Shown here one piece after another: positions 42,911-51,973 of a stretch of 64,000 nt of DNA. The stretch is from an uncultured Eubacteriales bacterium (GTDB lineage: Bacteria; Bacillota; Clostridia; Oscillospirales; UBA644), in contig CAKSBH010000007.1 in NCBI GenBank assembly GCA_934438175.1, positions 1 to 64,000 of the forward strand, written 5' to 3'. Every line of letters begins with the position of its first letter. The stretch's first letter is position 1. The translations under genes and the position numbers were made by a program. The notes under the pieces are model-generated. The model did not search any database and had not been told where the DNA came from. It saw only the letters and a list, made by a program, of their open reading frames with translations.

Positions 42911-44749
42911 ATGATGGTAAACTGGAAGGAAAAGGTCGCAGAAGTGAGAAAAAACGGGGCACGCACCTGGATGCTGTCGCTGACGGAATTTTCGCTTGGC
43001 TTTGTTTTTGCCGCCGTGACGGTGGACGGAAGCTTTGCACCGTTCGGTCCCGCGTACGCTGCCGTGTGCGGATTTCCCGGGCTGCTCGGCGCACTGATGG
43101 GGCAGATGACGGTGGGCGCGGACGTGCTCCGCGGGTTGACGGCGTGCTGCCTGGCTTATTTCGGGCGGAGGATCCTGCCGCGTTATTTTGAGACGGAACG
43201 TCACGCGGGACGGTTTCTTCTTGTGCTGTGGGCTATGATTGCCGCCGCTCTGGTCGGGGCGTTTTTCGGGACGTATACCTTCCGGGAAAACGCGCTGTTT
43301 GCGTTGTCCGGCGTATTCGGCGGCTTTTTCGGCTATCTGTTTTCCGTGTGCAGGGACGGGCTTCTGCGCACCGGCGGGATGCCGTCGTCCCGGCTTTGCT
43401 TCTTCGCCTTCGGGGCGGCGGGCGCCGTTCTGTTTGCCGGCGGCTTTGCCGGCGGGTTCTGGAGGTATCCGGCATTGGCTCTCGCGGTGTTCGCGCTGGG
43501 AGGACTTGCCGTGCGCTGCTCGGTTTTTTATGTGTGTACGTTTGCCATGCTGCCTGCGTTTGCCGTCTGTCTGTACGGGACGGATTACGTGTGGGCAGCC
43601 GTTCTGCTTTGTATCGGAACACTTGCCGGCTCGCTTCTGTCCGGGCTGGGTGATTTTGCCCCGCCGGCCGGCTTTCTGCTTGCCACCGTGATGGCGGGCA
43701 TCTTTTACGGCGATTCCATGCCGTTAGGGCAGACGTTTGCGGCGGTCTGCGCAGGCGGGCTTCTGCAGATTCTTCTGCCCCGGACAACGGCGGACCGGAT
43801 CTTTCGTTTTTTTGTTCCGGAGCCGAAGCCGTCGACCCGGCTGAAGCGAAGAAAAAAGGTGTCCGAGACCGGACGGCGGAAGCTGGAGGGCGCGGCGGAA
43901 TTCGGACGGGCGGGCGATGTGTGCGGACTTTGCGCGAACCGGTATCTTTGCTGGGTGCGCGACTATACCGAGACGCGGCAGCGGTTTGAGCGCCTGCGGA
44001 AGGGCGGAGACGGACAGGCCGAACGGGAGCTTCACGCCCGGTGCGAGAAAAGCGACGAGATTCTTGTTTCCCTTCGGGCGGACGAAGCGGAAGAGACGGC
44101 AGGGTTTTCGGTGAGCTTCGCCAAGGTGTTCCGCAACAAGCGCGGCGAGATCGTATGCGGCGATACCTCCGGCACCTTCTGCACGGAGGACGGCAAATTC
44201 GTGCTGTGCATTGCCGACGGCATGGGCAGCGGAACCGGTGCCGCCCGGCAGAGCGAGCAGGCGGAAAGGATGATGGAGCATCTGCTGAAAAACGGCGTGA
44301 AACGTGAGGATGCGCTGGAGTTTCTCAACCGCTCGGTCGGGGAGGAGGCGGGGGAAAAGATTCTCGGACTGGACATGGCTGTGGTGGATCTCTGCGACGG
44401 TGCCTGCGAGCTGTACAAGGCGGATGCCGCCCCGACGTTTGTGATCCGGCGCGGTACGGTGTATGCGGTGGGAAGCGCCTCGCTGCCGATGGGAGCCGGG
44501 GAAGCGTATTCTGTGCGCCGGCACGATCTGCGGCTGGCGGACGGCGATTTTCTGGTGATGATATCCGACGGGCTGTGCGGGGACGGAAGCAAGCGGACAG
44601 AGGAGACGGTGTCGCGGCTGTGCTCGGAGGGAAACACCGACTGTTTTTCGCTGGCGGACGGCGTTCTGCGTTCGGCAAGCGGAACCGACGGGCTGTGTGA
44701 CGACGATGTGACCGTGATTGCGGCAAAAATTACGCGGGCGGGAACTTGA
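42911..44749 (+). CDS. spoIIE: Stage II sporulation protein E (PP2C phosphatase)
   Basis: 612 residues from the ATG behind GGAGGG. The N-terminal 300 residues form about ten membrane helices. A cysteine-bearing linker (CGLCANRYLCW) and a C-terminal PP2C domain follow, with metal ligands in ADGMGSG (435-441) and a DDDVTVIAA end. SpoIIE dephosphorylates SpoIIAA to release sigma-F in the forespore and acts in polar division. It is shorter than the Bacillus protein (about 827). This shows that the organism carries the early endospore programme. Confidence 0.95.
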   Translation: MMVNWKEKVAEVRKNGARTWMLSLTEFSLGFVFAAVTVDGSFAPFGPAYAAVCGFPGLLGALMGQMTVGADVLRGLTACCLAYFGRRILPRYFETERHAGRFLLVLWAMIAAALVGAFFGTYTFRENALFALSGVFGGFFGYLFSVCRDGLLRTGGMPSSRLCFFAFGAAGAVLFAGGFAGGFWRYPALALAVFALGGLAVRCSVFYVCTFAMLPAFAVCLYGTDYVWAAVLLCIGTLAGSLLSGLGDFAPPAGFLLATVMAGIFYGDSMPLGQTFAAVCAGGLLQILLPRTTADRIFRFFVPEPKPSTRLKRRKKVSETGRRKLEGAAEFGRAGDVCGLCANRYLCWVRDYTETRQRFERLRKGGDGQAERELHARCEKSDEILVSLRADEAEETAGFSVSFAKVFRNKRGEIVCGDTSGTFCTEDGKFVLCIADGMGSGTGAARQSEQAERMMEHLLKNGVKREDALEFLNRSVGEEAGEKILGLDMAVVDLCDGACELYKADAAPTFVIRRGTVYAVGSASLPMGAGEAYSVRRHDLRLADGDFLVMISDGLCGDGSKRTEETVSRLCSEGNTDCFSLADGVLRSASGTDGLCDDDVTVIAAKITRAGT

Positions 44750-44774
44750 CAACGGCGGGGAAGCATGCTACAAT
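44746..44774 (+). promoter_or_regulatory. Sigma-A promoter overlapping the spoIIE stop
   Basis: TTGACA and TACAAT with a 17-bp spacer; the -35 includes the spoIIE TGA. Confidence 0.82.
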
Positions 44775-44808
44775 AAAAGAACTTGTACAGTTTAAGGAGA
44801 AAGATTCC

Positions 44809-45435
44809 ATGAAAGTAAAAGTTCTTACCGTTTTCGCCGTTCTGCTTGCGGTGCTTCTCGCTTTGTGCGGCTGTGCGGCGGAAGCTTCCAAAGACACCTT
44901 CCTTTATACCGATATGGGGGACGGAACCTGTTCGTTTACGCTGAACACGTCTGCCCGCGAGGAGCGGGATTTTGTGGAGATCCCCGCCGAGGCAACGTTG
45001 AAAGACAAAACGGAAAAGGTGACGATTGTAGCGGAGAACGCCATGTCGTCCTGCCCGGTTCTGACCAAGGTGATTCTGCCGGAGGGCATTGTCCGGATTG
45101 ACTTCTTCGCCTTCAAGGACAGCCCCAAACTGACGGAGATTAACTTCCCTTCTACGCTGAAGGAGATCCGCCGGGAAGCGTTCCGGAACACCGGACTGAC
45201 GAAAGCGGAGCTGCCGGAGGGTCTGACCTCTCTGGGCGGCTATGCGTTTGCCGACTGCGCGGAGCTGACGGAGATCGCATTGCCCGCTTCACTGACCAGT
45301 GTGGGAATCGGCACGTTTTCCGGGTGTGCGAAGCTTGCCCGCATCACGTTCGCCGGTACGGAGGAGCAGTGGAAAAACGTGAAAATCTACGGGGAAAGCG
45401 ACGCTCTGAACAACGTTGTCTTTCTGGGAGAATAA
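44809..45435 (+). CDS. Leucine-rich-repeat (BspA/LRR_5 type) lipoprotein
   Basis: 208 residues from the ATG after AAGGAGA. Lipoprotein signal with lipobox LCGC at about 19-22. Four or so LRR_5 repeats with the pattern I-x-L-P-x-x-[LV]-x-x-I-x-x-x-x-F, such as VILPEGIVRIDFFAF and INFPSTLKEIRREAF. Expected to sit on the outer face of the membrane. BspA-like repeats often mediate binding, but the ligand is unknown. Confidence 0.85.
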   Translation: MKVKVLTVFAVLLAVLLALCGCAAEASKDTFLYTDMGDGTCSFTLNTSAREERDFVEIPAEATLKDKTEKVTIVAENAMSSCPVLTKVILPEGIVRIDFFAFKDSPKLTEINFPSTLKEIRREAFRNTGLTKAELPEGLTSLGGYAFADCAELTEIALPASLTSVGIGTFSGCAKLARITFAGTEEQWKNVKIYGESDALNNVVFLGE

Positions 45436-45453
45436 CCGGATCAGAACAAAACG

Positions 45454-45478
45454 GGAGGAGCGTGACGGCTCCTCCTTT
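45454..45478 (+). terminator. Hairpin, weak terminator
   Basis: GGAGGAGC and GCTCCTCC pair around 6 nt, followed by only TTT. It may let some transcription through into lipA. Confidence 0.5.
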
Positions 45479-45494
45479 GCACAGGAGAGAAAAG

Positions 45495-46349
45495 ATGGAA
45501 CGCAAACCGGAATGGCTGCATGTGGAATTTCCCCGTGCGGAAGTGGAAAAAATTGCCTGTATGATGGAAGAACTGAATCTTCACACCGTATGCAAGGAGG
45601 CAAACTGCCCCAACATGGGCGAATGCTATCGCAAGCGTACGGCGACGTTTATGATTCTGGGCGACAACTGCACCCGTCACTGTCGGTTCTGCAACGTGTC
45701 CAAGCGCTGTGTTTCGGCGGTGGATGAGCAGGAGCCGCAGCACGTTGCGGAGGCAGCGAAGAAGCTGGGACTGAAACATGTGGTGGTCACATCCGTCACC
45801 CGGGATGATCTTCCGGACGGAGGCGCCGCCCATTTTGCCGCGACCGTCCGTGCCATCCGCGCCGCTTTGCCCGATGCCGCCGTGGAACTGCTGATTCCGG
45901 ATCTGCAGATGAACACGGCAGCCCTGGATACGGTGCTGGAATCCCGTCCGGACATCCTCGGACACAACCTGGAGACGGTTCCCCGTCTGTATCAGACCGT
46001 CCGTCCGGAGGCGGATTATCAGCGCTCTCTGGACGTTCTGCGCTATACCAAAAAGGTCTGCCCGGATATGGTGACGAAAACCTCCATTATGGTGGGTCTG
46101 GGCGAGACCGAGGAGGAGGTTTCGGCTCTGATGGACGATGCCCGTGCCGCGGGAACGGATATCTTTGTGATCGGGCAGTATCTGCGTCCGACCAAGCAGC
46201 ATCTGGAGGTGGCGGAATACGTCACGCCGGAGCAGTTTGAGCGCTATGCGGAAATCGGGCGCAAAAAGGGCTTTCCGTATGTCTTTTCCGCCCCGCTCGT
46301 GCGCAGCTCGTACCACGCGGCGGAAGCGTTTGCCGAGGTGAAGAAATGA
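45495..46349 (+). CDS. lipA: Lipoyl synthase
   Basis: 284-residue radical SAM enzyme inserting two sulfurs into octanoyl groups on lipoyl domains. The auxiliary cluster cysteines are C33, C38 and C44. The radical SAM cysteines are C59, C63 and C66 (CTRHCRFC). The C-terminal RSSYHAAE provides the serine ligand of the sacrificial cluster. GGAGAG precedes the ATG. ATGA overlap with lplA. Confidence 0.97.
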   Translation: MERKPEWLHVEFPRAEVEKIACMMEELNLHTVCKEANCPNMGECYRKRTATFMILGDNCTRHCRFCNVSKRCVSAVDEQEPQHVAEAAKKLGLKHVVVTSVTRDDLPDGGAAHFAATVRAIRAALPDAAVELLIPDLQMNTAALDTVLESRPDILGHNLETVPRLYQTVRPEADYQRSLDVLRYTKKVCPDMVTKTSIMVGLGETEEEVSALMDDARAAGTDIFVIGQYLRPTKQHLEVAEYVTPEQFERYAEIGRKKGFPYVFSAPLVRSSYHAAEAFAEVKK

Positions 46350-47311
46350 TTGTTTACCGCGCCGACTGCGACGATGCCAATTTCTGGTTCGCGGCGGAGG
46401 AGATGCTGTCCGAGACCTGCGATCAGCCGGGTTTTCTTCTGTGGTCCACCGTGCCGACCGTGATGGTGGGGAATTTTCAGAACATCGAAAAGGAAACCGA
46501 CCCCGTCGCCATGCGGGAGCGCGGCGTACGCCTGACCCGGCGGCGCAGCGGCGGCGGCGCCATCTATACGGACCCCGGAACGTTTCAGTACACCTATTGG
46601 ATTCCCGGCAGGGAGCATGCGCAGGCGGGCTTTGCGGAATGCTCCGCCCCGGTGCTGCGTGCCTTGCGGGAAATGGGGCTGAATGCGGAATTTTCGGGCA
46701 GAAACGATATTCTCGCAGACGGGTGCAAGATCTCCGGAACCGCCCGCTATGTGACGGAGCGCGGCATTGTGCATCACGGCTCGCTTCTGTTTGACGCGGA
46801 TAAGGACACCATGGCGGCGGTTCTGACGCCGCCGGCGGAAAAACTGACCGCCAAAGGCATCGACTCGGTGAGGTCCCGCATCGTCAACATCCGGGAGCGG
46901 CTTCCGCACGATATGACCGCGCGGGAATTCTACGACCGGATTCTGGAAAAGACCGACGACGTGCGCGTGTTTTCGGAAGAGCAGCTGGAAAGAATCCGCC
47001 CCATCCGGCAGAAGTTCTCGTCGTGGGAGTGGGTGTACGGAAACAATCCGGAATTCCGCCGCACACGGACCGCGCGGTTTGCGGGCGGGACGGTCTCGGT
47101 AAACCTTGTGGTGAAACATGGCTGCATCGAAAACGTGGGGCTGGAAGGCGATTTCTTTGCCGACGGCAATCCGGAATCGTTCCGAAAAGCCCTGTGCGGC
47201 TGCCGGCAGGAGCGTGCGGAGATGGAGGCGGCGCTGAAGAAAAACGGCGTGGATCCGGCGGCTCTTCTGCGCGGCGTGACGGCGGACGAGTTGTTCTCGC
47301 TGCTTTTGTGA
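46346..47311 (+). CDS. lplA: Lipoate-protein ligase A
   Basis: 321 residues. The biotin/lipoate ligase fold has the lipoyl-AMP motif RRRSGGGAIY and the lysine-bearing DGCKISGTARY segment, and the C-terminal accessory domain is present. It activates free lipoate with ATP and attaches it to GcvH or E2 proteins. Paired with lipA, giving both scavenging and synthesis options. No lipoylated substrate gene is in the window. Confidence 0.93.
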   Translation: MIVYRADCDDANFWFAAEEMLSETCDQPGFLLWSTVPTVMVGNFQNIEKETDPVAMRERGVRLTRRRSGGGAIYTDPGTFQYTYWIPGREHAQAGFAECSAPVLRALREMGLNAEFSGRNDILADGCKISGTARYVTERGIVHHGSLLFDADKDTMAAVLTPPAEKLTAKGIDSVRSRIVNIRERLPHDMTAREFYDRILEKTDDVRVFSEEQLERIRPIRQKFSSWEWVYGNNPEFRRTRTARFAGGTVSVNLVVKHGCIENVGLEGDFFADGNPESFRKALCGCRQERAEMEAALKKNGVDPAALLRGVTADELFSLLL

Positions 47312-47341
47312 ATGTCCTGCGAAATTTTTGCGGGGAAGGGC

Positions 47342-47370
47342 TTGATTATTTTTCAGGAATCGTGTATAAT
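47342..47370 (+). promoter_or_regulatory. Promoter of the SRP RNA gene
   Basis: TTGATT and TATAAT with a 17-bp spacer; the predicted start coincides with the 5' end of the RNA stem. Confidence 0.85.
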
Positions 47371-47376
47371 AAAAGG

Positions 47377-47481
47377 GAAAGCGGGTCTTGCGTGATTCTG
47401 CACCGTGAACCATGTCAGGCAGGGAACTGAGCAGCATTAAGCGGTCGCCGGATGCACAGCAAGGAACTCGCTTTCTTTTTT
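47377..47481 (+). ncRNA. ffs: SRP RNA, small bacterial 4.5S type, with terminator T-run
   Basis: About 99 nt. The ends pair (GAAAGCGGGTCTTGC with GCAAGGAACTCGCTTTC). The Ffh-binding domain is intact: GTCAGG on one side, GCAGC on the other, and a GGAA tetraloop closed by CAG/CTG. Six T residues follow. It lies 30 nt before dnaX, as in Bacillus. It is the small form without Alu domain, complementing ffh in this window. Confidence 0.95.
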
Positions 47482-47512
47482 ATGCGAAATTCATGCGACG
47501 GGAGGGGTTACC

Positions 47513-49156
47513 GTGGGCGTTGCGCTTTACCGAAAATACCGTCCGCAGACGTTTGACGACGTGGTCGGACAGGAGTTTATTACCTCGACGCTGAAAAACG
47601 AGATTGCCGAAAAAACATTTTCTCACGCGTATCTGTTTACCGGAACGCGGGGAACGGGGAAAACCAGCTGTGCCCGGATTCTTGCCCGTGCCATCAACTG
47701 TCCGAACGCCTCGGACGGGGAGCCGTGCAACACGTGTGAGATCTGCCGCGGCATTCTGGACGGATCGGTCTCCGATGTGACCGAGATCGATGCCGCTTCC
47801 AACTCCAGCGTAGACAACATCCGCCAGATGCGGGATGAGATCGCCTATCTGCCCGTCAGCGGCGCTTATAAGATTTATATCATCGACGAAGTTCATATGC
47901 TTTCCAGCGCGGCGTTCAACGCGCTGCTCAAAACCCTGGAGGAGCCGCCGGAGCATGTGGTGTTCATTCTTGCCACCACCGAGGTGCACAAGGTTCCCGC
48001 AACGGTTCTGTCCCGCTGCCAGCGTTTTGATTTCCGCCGCATTCCCACGGAGACGATTGCCGACCGGCTGTGGAAGATTGTGCAGGCGGAGGGCGGAAAG
48101 CCCGACCGGGATGCCTGCCGTCTTGTGGCGGAACTGGGAGACGGTTCTATGCGTGACAGCATTTCCGTTCTGGAAAAGGTCATCCGGCTTTCCGACCGCG
48201 GGGAGATCGAAAACGTTCTCGGCGTGGTGGACCGCGGCTCGCTTCACGGGCTGATGGAAGCCGCCGTGCGCGGCGATACGGCGGCGGTGTACGAAACCGT
48301 GGACCGGCTGTATACCGCTTCCAAGGAGCTTTCGGTGCTCTGTGCAGAGCTGCTGGGCGAATACCGTGCGGTTCTTCTTGTGAAGAGCTCCGGGGACTAT
48401 CGCCGGCTGATCGACCGCTCCGACCGGGACTGCGAAGCGCTTGAGGCGCTGGCGTCCTCGCATACGACCGAGCAGATTCTGTATGCCATGGATCTTCTGC
48501 AGAGCACGCTGACATCGCTTTCCCGCAGCACCAACAAACGCTCCGACGTGGAACTGTGCCTGCTCCGGATTGCGCGTCCGTCCCTCTGCCCGTCGCCGGA
48601 GGCGATGCTTGCCCGCATTTCCGCTTTGGAAGAAAGACTGAAAAACGGTACGGCTCCCGCCGCGCCGAAGCCGGAGCCGGAGAAAAAAGCGGAGCCGCTC
48701 CGCAAGCCCCCGGCGGAGAAGCCGGAACCGGCGGAAAAGACGGCGGAGCGTGTACCGGAGAAGAAGCCGGAGCCGAAGCCCGTGCCGGAGCCGAAGACGG
48801 AATATACCGTGCCGGCGGACGGCGGACGGTATCAGGAACTGATTGCGTGGAAGGAGATCTGCCGGGAGGTCCGCTCGCACGACGTGATGCTGGGTCTGAC
48901 GCTTCAGAACGAAACCTGCTGTGTGTACCGGGGCAGAGATTTCTTCATTCTTTGTACGGAAGAACAGGACCGGCGGGATATTGCCGATCCCAAGGCGCAG
49001 GAGCATATCCGCCGCGCGTTTGCCGCGGCAAGCCCGGTCCGGGGCGACTTTACGCTTCAGGTCGTGATCGGACGCAAGGGCGATTATCTGTCCGACGGAT
49101 CTTTGTACGATCATGTGGAAACAAGCGATCTTTTTCGCTTTGACGACGAACGATAA
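47513..49156 (+). CDS. dnaX: DNA polymerase III gamma/tau subunit
   Basis: 547-residue clamp-loader ATPase. Walker A GTRGTGKTS at 44-52, zinc cysteines C63, C72, C75 and C78, Walker B/DExH in IIDEVHML. After the clamp-loader collar a Pro/Glu/Lys-rich linker (about 378-430) leads to a short tau-like domain. GTG start behind GGAGGGG. Followed by ybaB and recR in the usual order. Confidence 0.96.
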   Translation: MGVALYRKYRPQTFDDVVGQEFITSTLKNEIAEKTFSHAYLFTGTRGTGKTSCARILARAINCPNASDGEPCNTCEICRGILDGSVSDVTEIDAASNSSVDNIRQMRDEIAYLPVSGAYKIYIIDEVHMLSSAAFNALLKTLEEPPEHVVFILATTEVHKVPATVLSRCQRFDFRRIPTETIADRLWKIVQAEGGKPDRDACRLVAELGDGSMRDSISVLEKVIRLSDRGEIENVLGVVDRGSLHGLMEAAVRGDTAAVYETVDRLYTASKELSVLCAELLGEYRAVLLVKSSGDYRRLIDRSDRDCEALEALASSHTTEQILYAMDLLQSTLTSLSRSTNKRSDVELCLLRIARPSLCPSPEAMLARISALEERLKNGTAPAAPKPEPEKKAEPLRKPPAEKPEPAEKTAERVPEKKPEPKPVPEPKTEYTVPADGGRYQELIAWKEICREVRSHDVMLGLTLQNETCCVYRGRDFFILCTEEQDRRDIADPKAQEHIRRAFAAASPVRGDFTLQVVIGRKGDYLSDGSLYDHVETSDLFRFDDER

Positions 49157-49168
49157 AGGAGAATTACC

Positions 49169-49513
49169 ATGAAAGCAAGACTTCCTCAACAACCCAACCG
49201 GCAGGAAATGCTGAAAAAACTGCAGCAGATGCAGGAGGATATGCAGACGCGGCAGGCGGAGCTGGATGCCTGTGAATACGAAACCTCCAGCGGCGGCGGT
49301 GCGGTCAAGGTCAAAATCAACGGAAAGCGTGAGATTCTCAGAATCACCATCGATCCGTCCGCCATTGACCCGTCGGATGCCGAAATGCTGGAGGATCTGG
49401 TGACGGCGGCGGTCAACGAAGCCATCCGCACGGTGGACAAGGCGCAGGAATCCGGTATGGAATCCCTGACGGGAGGACTGGATCTTTCCGCCATGTCGGG
49501 CGGGCTGTTTTAA
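49169..49513 (+). CDS. ybaB: YbaB/EbfC nucleoid-associated protein
   Basis: 114 residues. N-terminal helix rich in Gln/Met (QEMLKKLQQMQEDMQTRQAEL), then the GGGAVKVKINGKREILRITIDP strand and DLVTAAVNEAI. Dimeric DNA-binding protein of the dnaX-ybaB-recR unit. Preceded by AAGGAG. Confidence 0.95.
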   Translation: MKARLPQQPNRQEMLKKLQQMQEDMQTRQAELDACEYETSSGGGAVKVKINGKREILRITIDPSAIDPSDAEMLEDLVTAAVNEAIRTVDKAQESGMESLTGGLDLSAMSGGLF

Positions 49514-49527
49514 GGAGGACATCGGGC

Positions 49528-50121
49528 GTGAAACTCAACGCTTTGGATGAACTGACCGAGCAGTTCCGGCGCTTGCCGGGCATCGGCGGCAAGATGGCGC
49601 AGCGGCTGGCGTTTACGGTGCTGAATATGACCGATGCGGAAGCGGAGGCGTTTGCCGATGCCATCCGTACGGCGAAGGCGACCGTGCGGCGCTGTCCCGT
49701 CTGCGGCAATCTGACCGAGGGCGATCTTTGCCCCGTCTGCTCCGATGCGAAGCGGGACCGGACGACCATCTGTGTGGTGGCGGATTCCTCGGACGTGCTT
49801 GCCATCGAAAAATCGCACGGTTATCACGGGCTGTATCATGTTTTGCACGGGCTGATCTCCCCGTCCGACAACATCGGACCGAACGATCTGTTTCTCAAGG
49901 AACTGGTGCGGCGGCTGGAGGACGGCACGGTGCGGGAGCTGATTCTTGCCACCAATCCTACGGTGGAGGGCGATGCGACTGCCATGTATCTGGCGCGTCT
50001 GTTCAAGCCGGCGGGGGTGCATATCACGCGTCTGGCATTCGGATTGCCGGTGGGCGGCGCTCTGGAATATGCCGACAACGTGACGCTTGCCATGGCGCTG
50101 CAGAACCGGAGAGACGTATGA
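49528..50121 (+). CDS. recR: Recombination protein RecR
   Basis: 197 residues. Helix-hairpin-helix LPGIGGKMAQRLAF, a C4 zinc finger (CPVCGNLTEGDLCPVC), a Toprim domain and the Walker-B-like TNPTVEGDATAMYL. Works with RecO/RecF to load RecA on gapped DNA. ATGA overlap with mrnC. Confidence 0.97.
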   Translation: MKLNALDELTEQFRRLPGIGGKMAQRLAFTVLNMTDAEAEAFADAIRTAKATVRRCPVCGNLTEGDLCPVCSDAKRDRTTICVVADSSDVLAIEKSHGYHGLYHVLHGLISPSDNIGPNDLFLKELVRRLEDGTVRELILATNPTVEGDATAMYLARLFKPAGVHITRLAFGLPVGGALEYADNVTLAMALQNRRDV

Positions 50122-50501
50122 CGCGGCGGGAGCGGGACGCTGCGCAGTGCAGCCCCGTAACGCTGGCATATCTCGGGGATGCGGTGTATGAACTTCTGGT
50201 GCGGGAGGCGTTGATTTCCCGCGGCAGTCAGCCGGCATCCTCCCTGACGGCGGGTGCGGCGGCTTTTGTGAGCGCGCATGCGCAGAGCGGGTTTTATGAA
50301 AAAATCAAAGCGCTTCTGACCGAAGAGGAGGCGGCGGTGTTCCGCCGCGGCAGAAACTGCGGGGCGGTGGGCAACCGGCACACCGATCCGGCGGAATACA
50401 GCCGGGCGACGGGTCTGGAAGCGGTGTTCGGGTATCTTTGGATGAGTGGGAACGAGGAAAGAGTCCGCGAACTGTTCGCGGAAATTCTGCGGAATACATA
50501 G
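50118..50501 (+). CDS. mrnC: Mini-ribonuclease III (MrnC)
   Basis: 127 residues starting in the recR stop. The RNase III catalytic domain is shown by LAYLGDAVYELLVRE, and the conserved RRGRNC and second acidic site follow. There is no dsRBD, as in Mini-III, which matures 23S rRNA in Firmicutes. Usual Firmicute neighbour is cysS/rlmB; here it follows recR. Confidence 0.92.
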   Translation: MTRRERDAAQCSPVTLAYLGDAVYELLVREALISRGSQPASSLTAGAAAFVSAHAQSGFYEKIKALLTEEEAAVFRRGRNCGAVGNRHTDPAEYSRATGLEAVFGYLWMSGNEERVRELFAEILRNT

Positions 50502-50503
50502 CA

Positions 50504-50540
50504 TGAAAGGGAAATCCGGATTCGGTTTTTCCCTTTCATA
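50504..50540 (+). terminator. Hairpin after mrnC
   Basis: ATGAAAGGGAAA (50504-50515) pairs with TTTCCCTTTCAT (50529-50540). No good T-run follows, so termination is only possible. Confidence 0.5.
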
Positions 50541-50569
50541 CTGAAATTTCGGAAAGAGGTACGGATGCC

Positions 50570-51478
50570 ATGAAATCTTCCGGTTTTCGACGGCTTGTCA
50601 CAGACAAAAAATACCGGCATCGCCGAATGTTGGATGTTCTGGCGGTTCTGGTCGGCGGCTTTATCTGGGCGGTCGGGCTGAACATGTTTGTGGTGGTCAA
50701 TCCCATTGCCCCCAACGGGCTGACGGGTATCGCGGCGGTCATCAATCATTTTACGGGCTTCCCCGTCGGTATGACGACCATTCTGCTGAATGTGCCGCTG
50801 TTTTTCCTTTCCTGGAAAACGCTGAATCTGCGGTTTGCGGTGTCTTCTGCCGTGGTGATGGCGGCGACCTCGGTCATCATTGACCTGAGTTCGCTGTTTC
50901 TGCCCGCCTATACCGAGGATACACTGACCGCCGCAATCTTCGGCGGCGTGCTGTCCGGCATCGGATTGGGCATGATTTATATGCGCGGCATGGCGACGGG
51001 CGGCGTGGACGTGATTGCCCGGATGCTGGAAAAGCCGTTTCCGTTTATTTCTTACGGAACCATGCTGATTATTCTGGACTGCATCGTCATTCTGATTGCC
51101 ACCGTGGCTTACGGCAATTACGCGGTTGCGTTGTATTCGGTCATTGTCACGTATCTGTCCGGCTTCATCAACGATCAGCTGCTTCTGGGCGGCGACCGGG
51201 GCAAGCAGGTGTCTGTCATTACGGACGGAAAAGAAGATGCGCTGGCTTCCGCCATCATGGAAAAATGCGGGCGGGGCGTGACCAAGATCGTTGCCCGCGG
51301 CGCGTATACCAACCGGGAAAAGGGAATGCTGATGGTCGTTTGCCGTCCCTACGAGATTCCGCGCATCAAATCTCTGGTGCATCAGATCGATCCCCGCGCT
51401 TTCGTGATCGTTTCCGATGTGACCGAGGTGCTGGGCGAGGGCTTTGAAAAAGATACCGACGATAAAGGGGATGCCTGA
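50570..51478 (+). CDS. YitT family membrane protein (DUF2179)
   Basis: 302 residues. Five or six membrane helices with the family motifs GLNMFVVVNPIAPNGLTGIA and GLGMIYMRGMATGGVDVIARML. A C-terminal DUF2179 ACT-like domain (KGMLMVVCRPYEIPRIKSLV...) follows. Function unproven, widespread in Firmicutes. It abuts the CYTH gene with no gap. Confidence 0.92.
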   Translation: MKSSGFRRLVTDKKYRHRRMLDVLAVLVGGFIWAVGLNMFVVVNPIAPNGLTGIAAVINHFTGFPVGMTTILLNVPLFFLSWKTLNLRFAVSSAVVMAATSVIIDLSSLFLPAYTEDTLTAAIFGGVLSGIGLGMIYMRGMATGGVDVIARMLEKPFPFISYGTMLIILDCIVILIATVAYGNYAVALYSVIVTYLSGFINDQLLLGGDRGKQVSVITDGKEDALASAIMEKCGRGVTKIVARGAYTNREKGMLMVVCRPYEIPRIKSLVHQIDPRAFVIVSDVTEVLGEGFEKDTDDKGDA

Positions 51479-51973
51479 ATGGCGTATGAAATCGAACGCC
51501 GGTTCCGCATCGAGCGTCCTCCGCTTCCGTTTCTTGCCGGAGCGGAAACGTGGAACATCACACAGACATACTGTTCCAACGGAACCCGGGTGCGCCGCAT
51601 CGAGCAGAACGGCGTTTCCCGTTACATTCTGACGTACAAGCGGGACGTTACGGCGTTGACCCGCATCGAGGAGGAGAGCGAGATCTCCGCTTCGGATTAT
51701 CTGACATGCCTTCGTGACGCCTCCGCGGATGCCGCAACGCTGCGCAAAACACGTTACCGCATTCCGTGGGACGGGCATGTGTTTGAAATTGATCTGTTTG
51801 CCGATCTGCCCACCGTTCTGATGGAAGTGGAACTGAAGAGCGAGGACGAGCCGTTCACCCTGCCGCCGTTTGTGCGGGTGATTGACGAGGTGACGGAAGA
51901 TCCGCGCTGGAGGAATGCGGCATTGGCACGGGCTCTGAAACGGACGGAGCACCGGGAAAGGAACCAGGAATGA
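51479..51973 (+). CDS. CYTH domain protein
   Basis: 164 residues. N-terminus MAYEIERRFRI carries the CYTH signature ExExK variant (EIERRF), with charged tunnel strands (RVRRIEQNG, YILTYKRD, EEESEIS, RKTRYRIPW). Members hydrolyse triphosphate compounds such as inorganic triphosphate, thiamine triphosphate or nucleotides. The start follows the previous stop directly, and the stop overlaps the next gene. Confidence 0.9.
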   Translation: MAYEIERRFRIERPPLPFLAGAETWNITQTYCSNGTRVRRIEQNGVSRYILTYKRDVTALTRIEEESEISASDYLTCLRDASADAATLRKTRYRIPWDGHVFEIDLFADLPTVLMEVELKSEDEPFTLPPFVRVIDEVTEDPRWRNAALARALKRTEHRERNQE

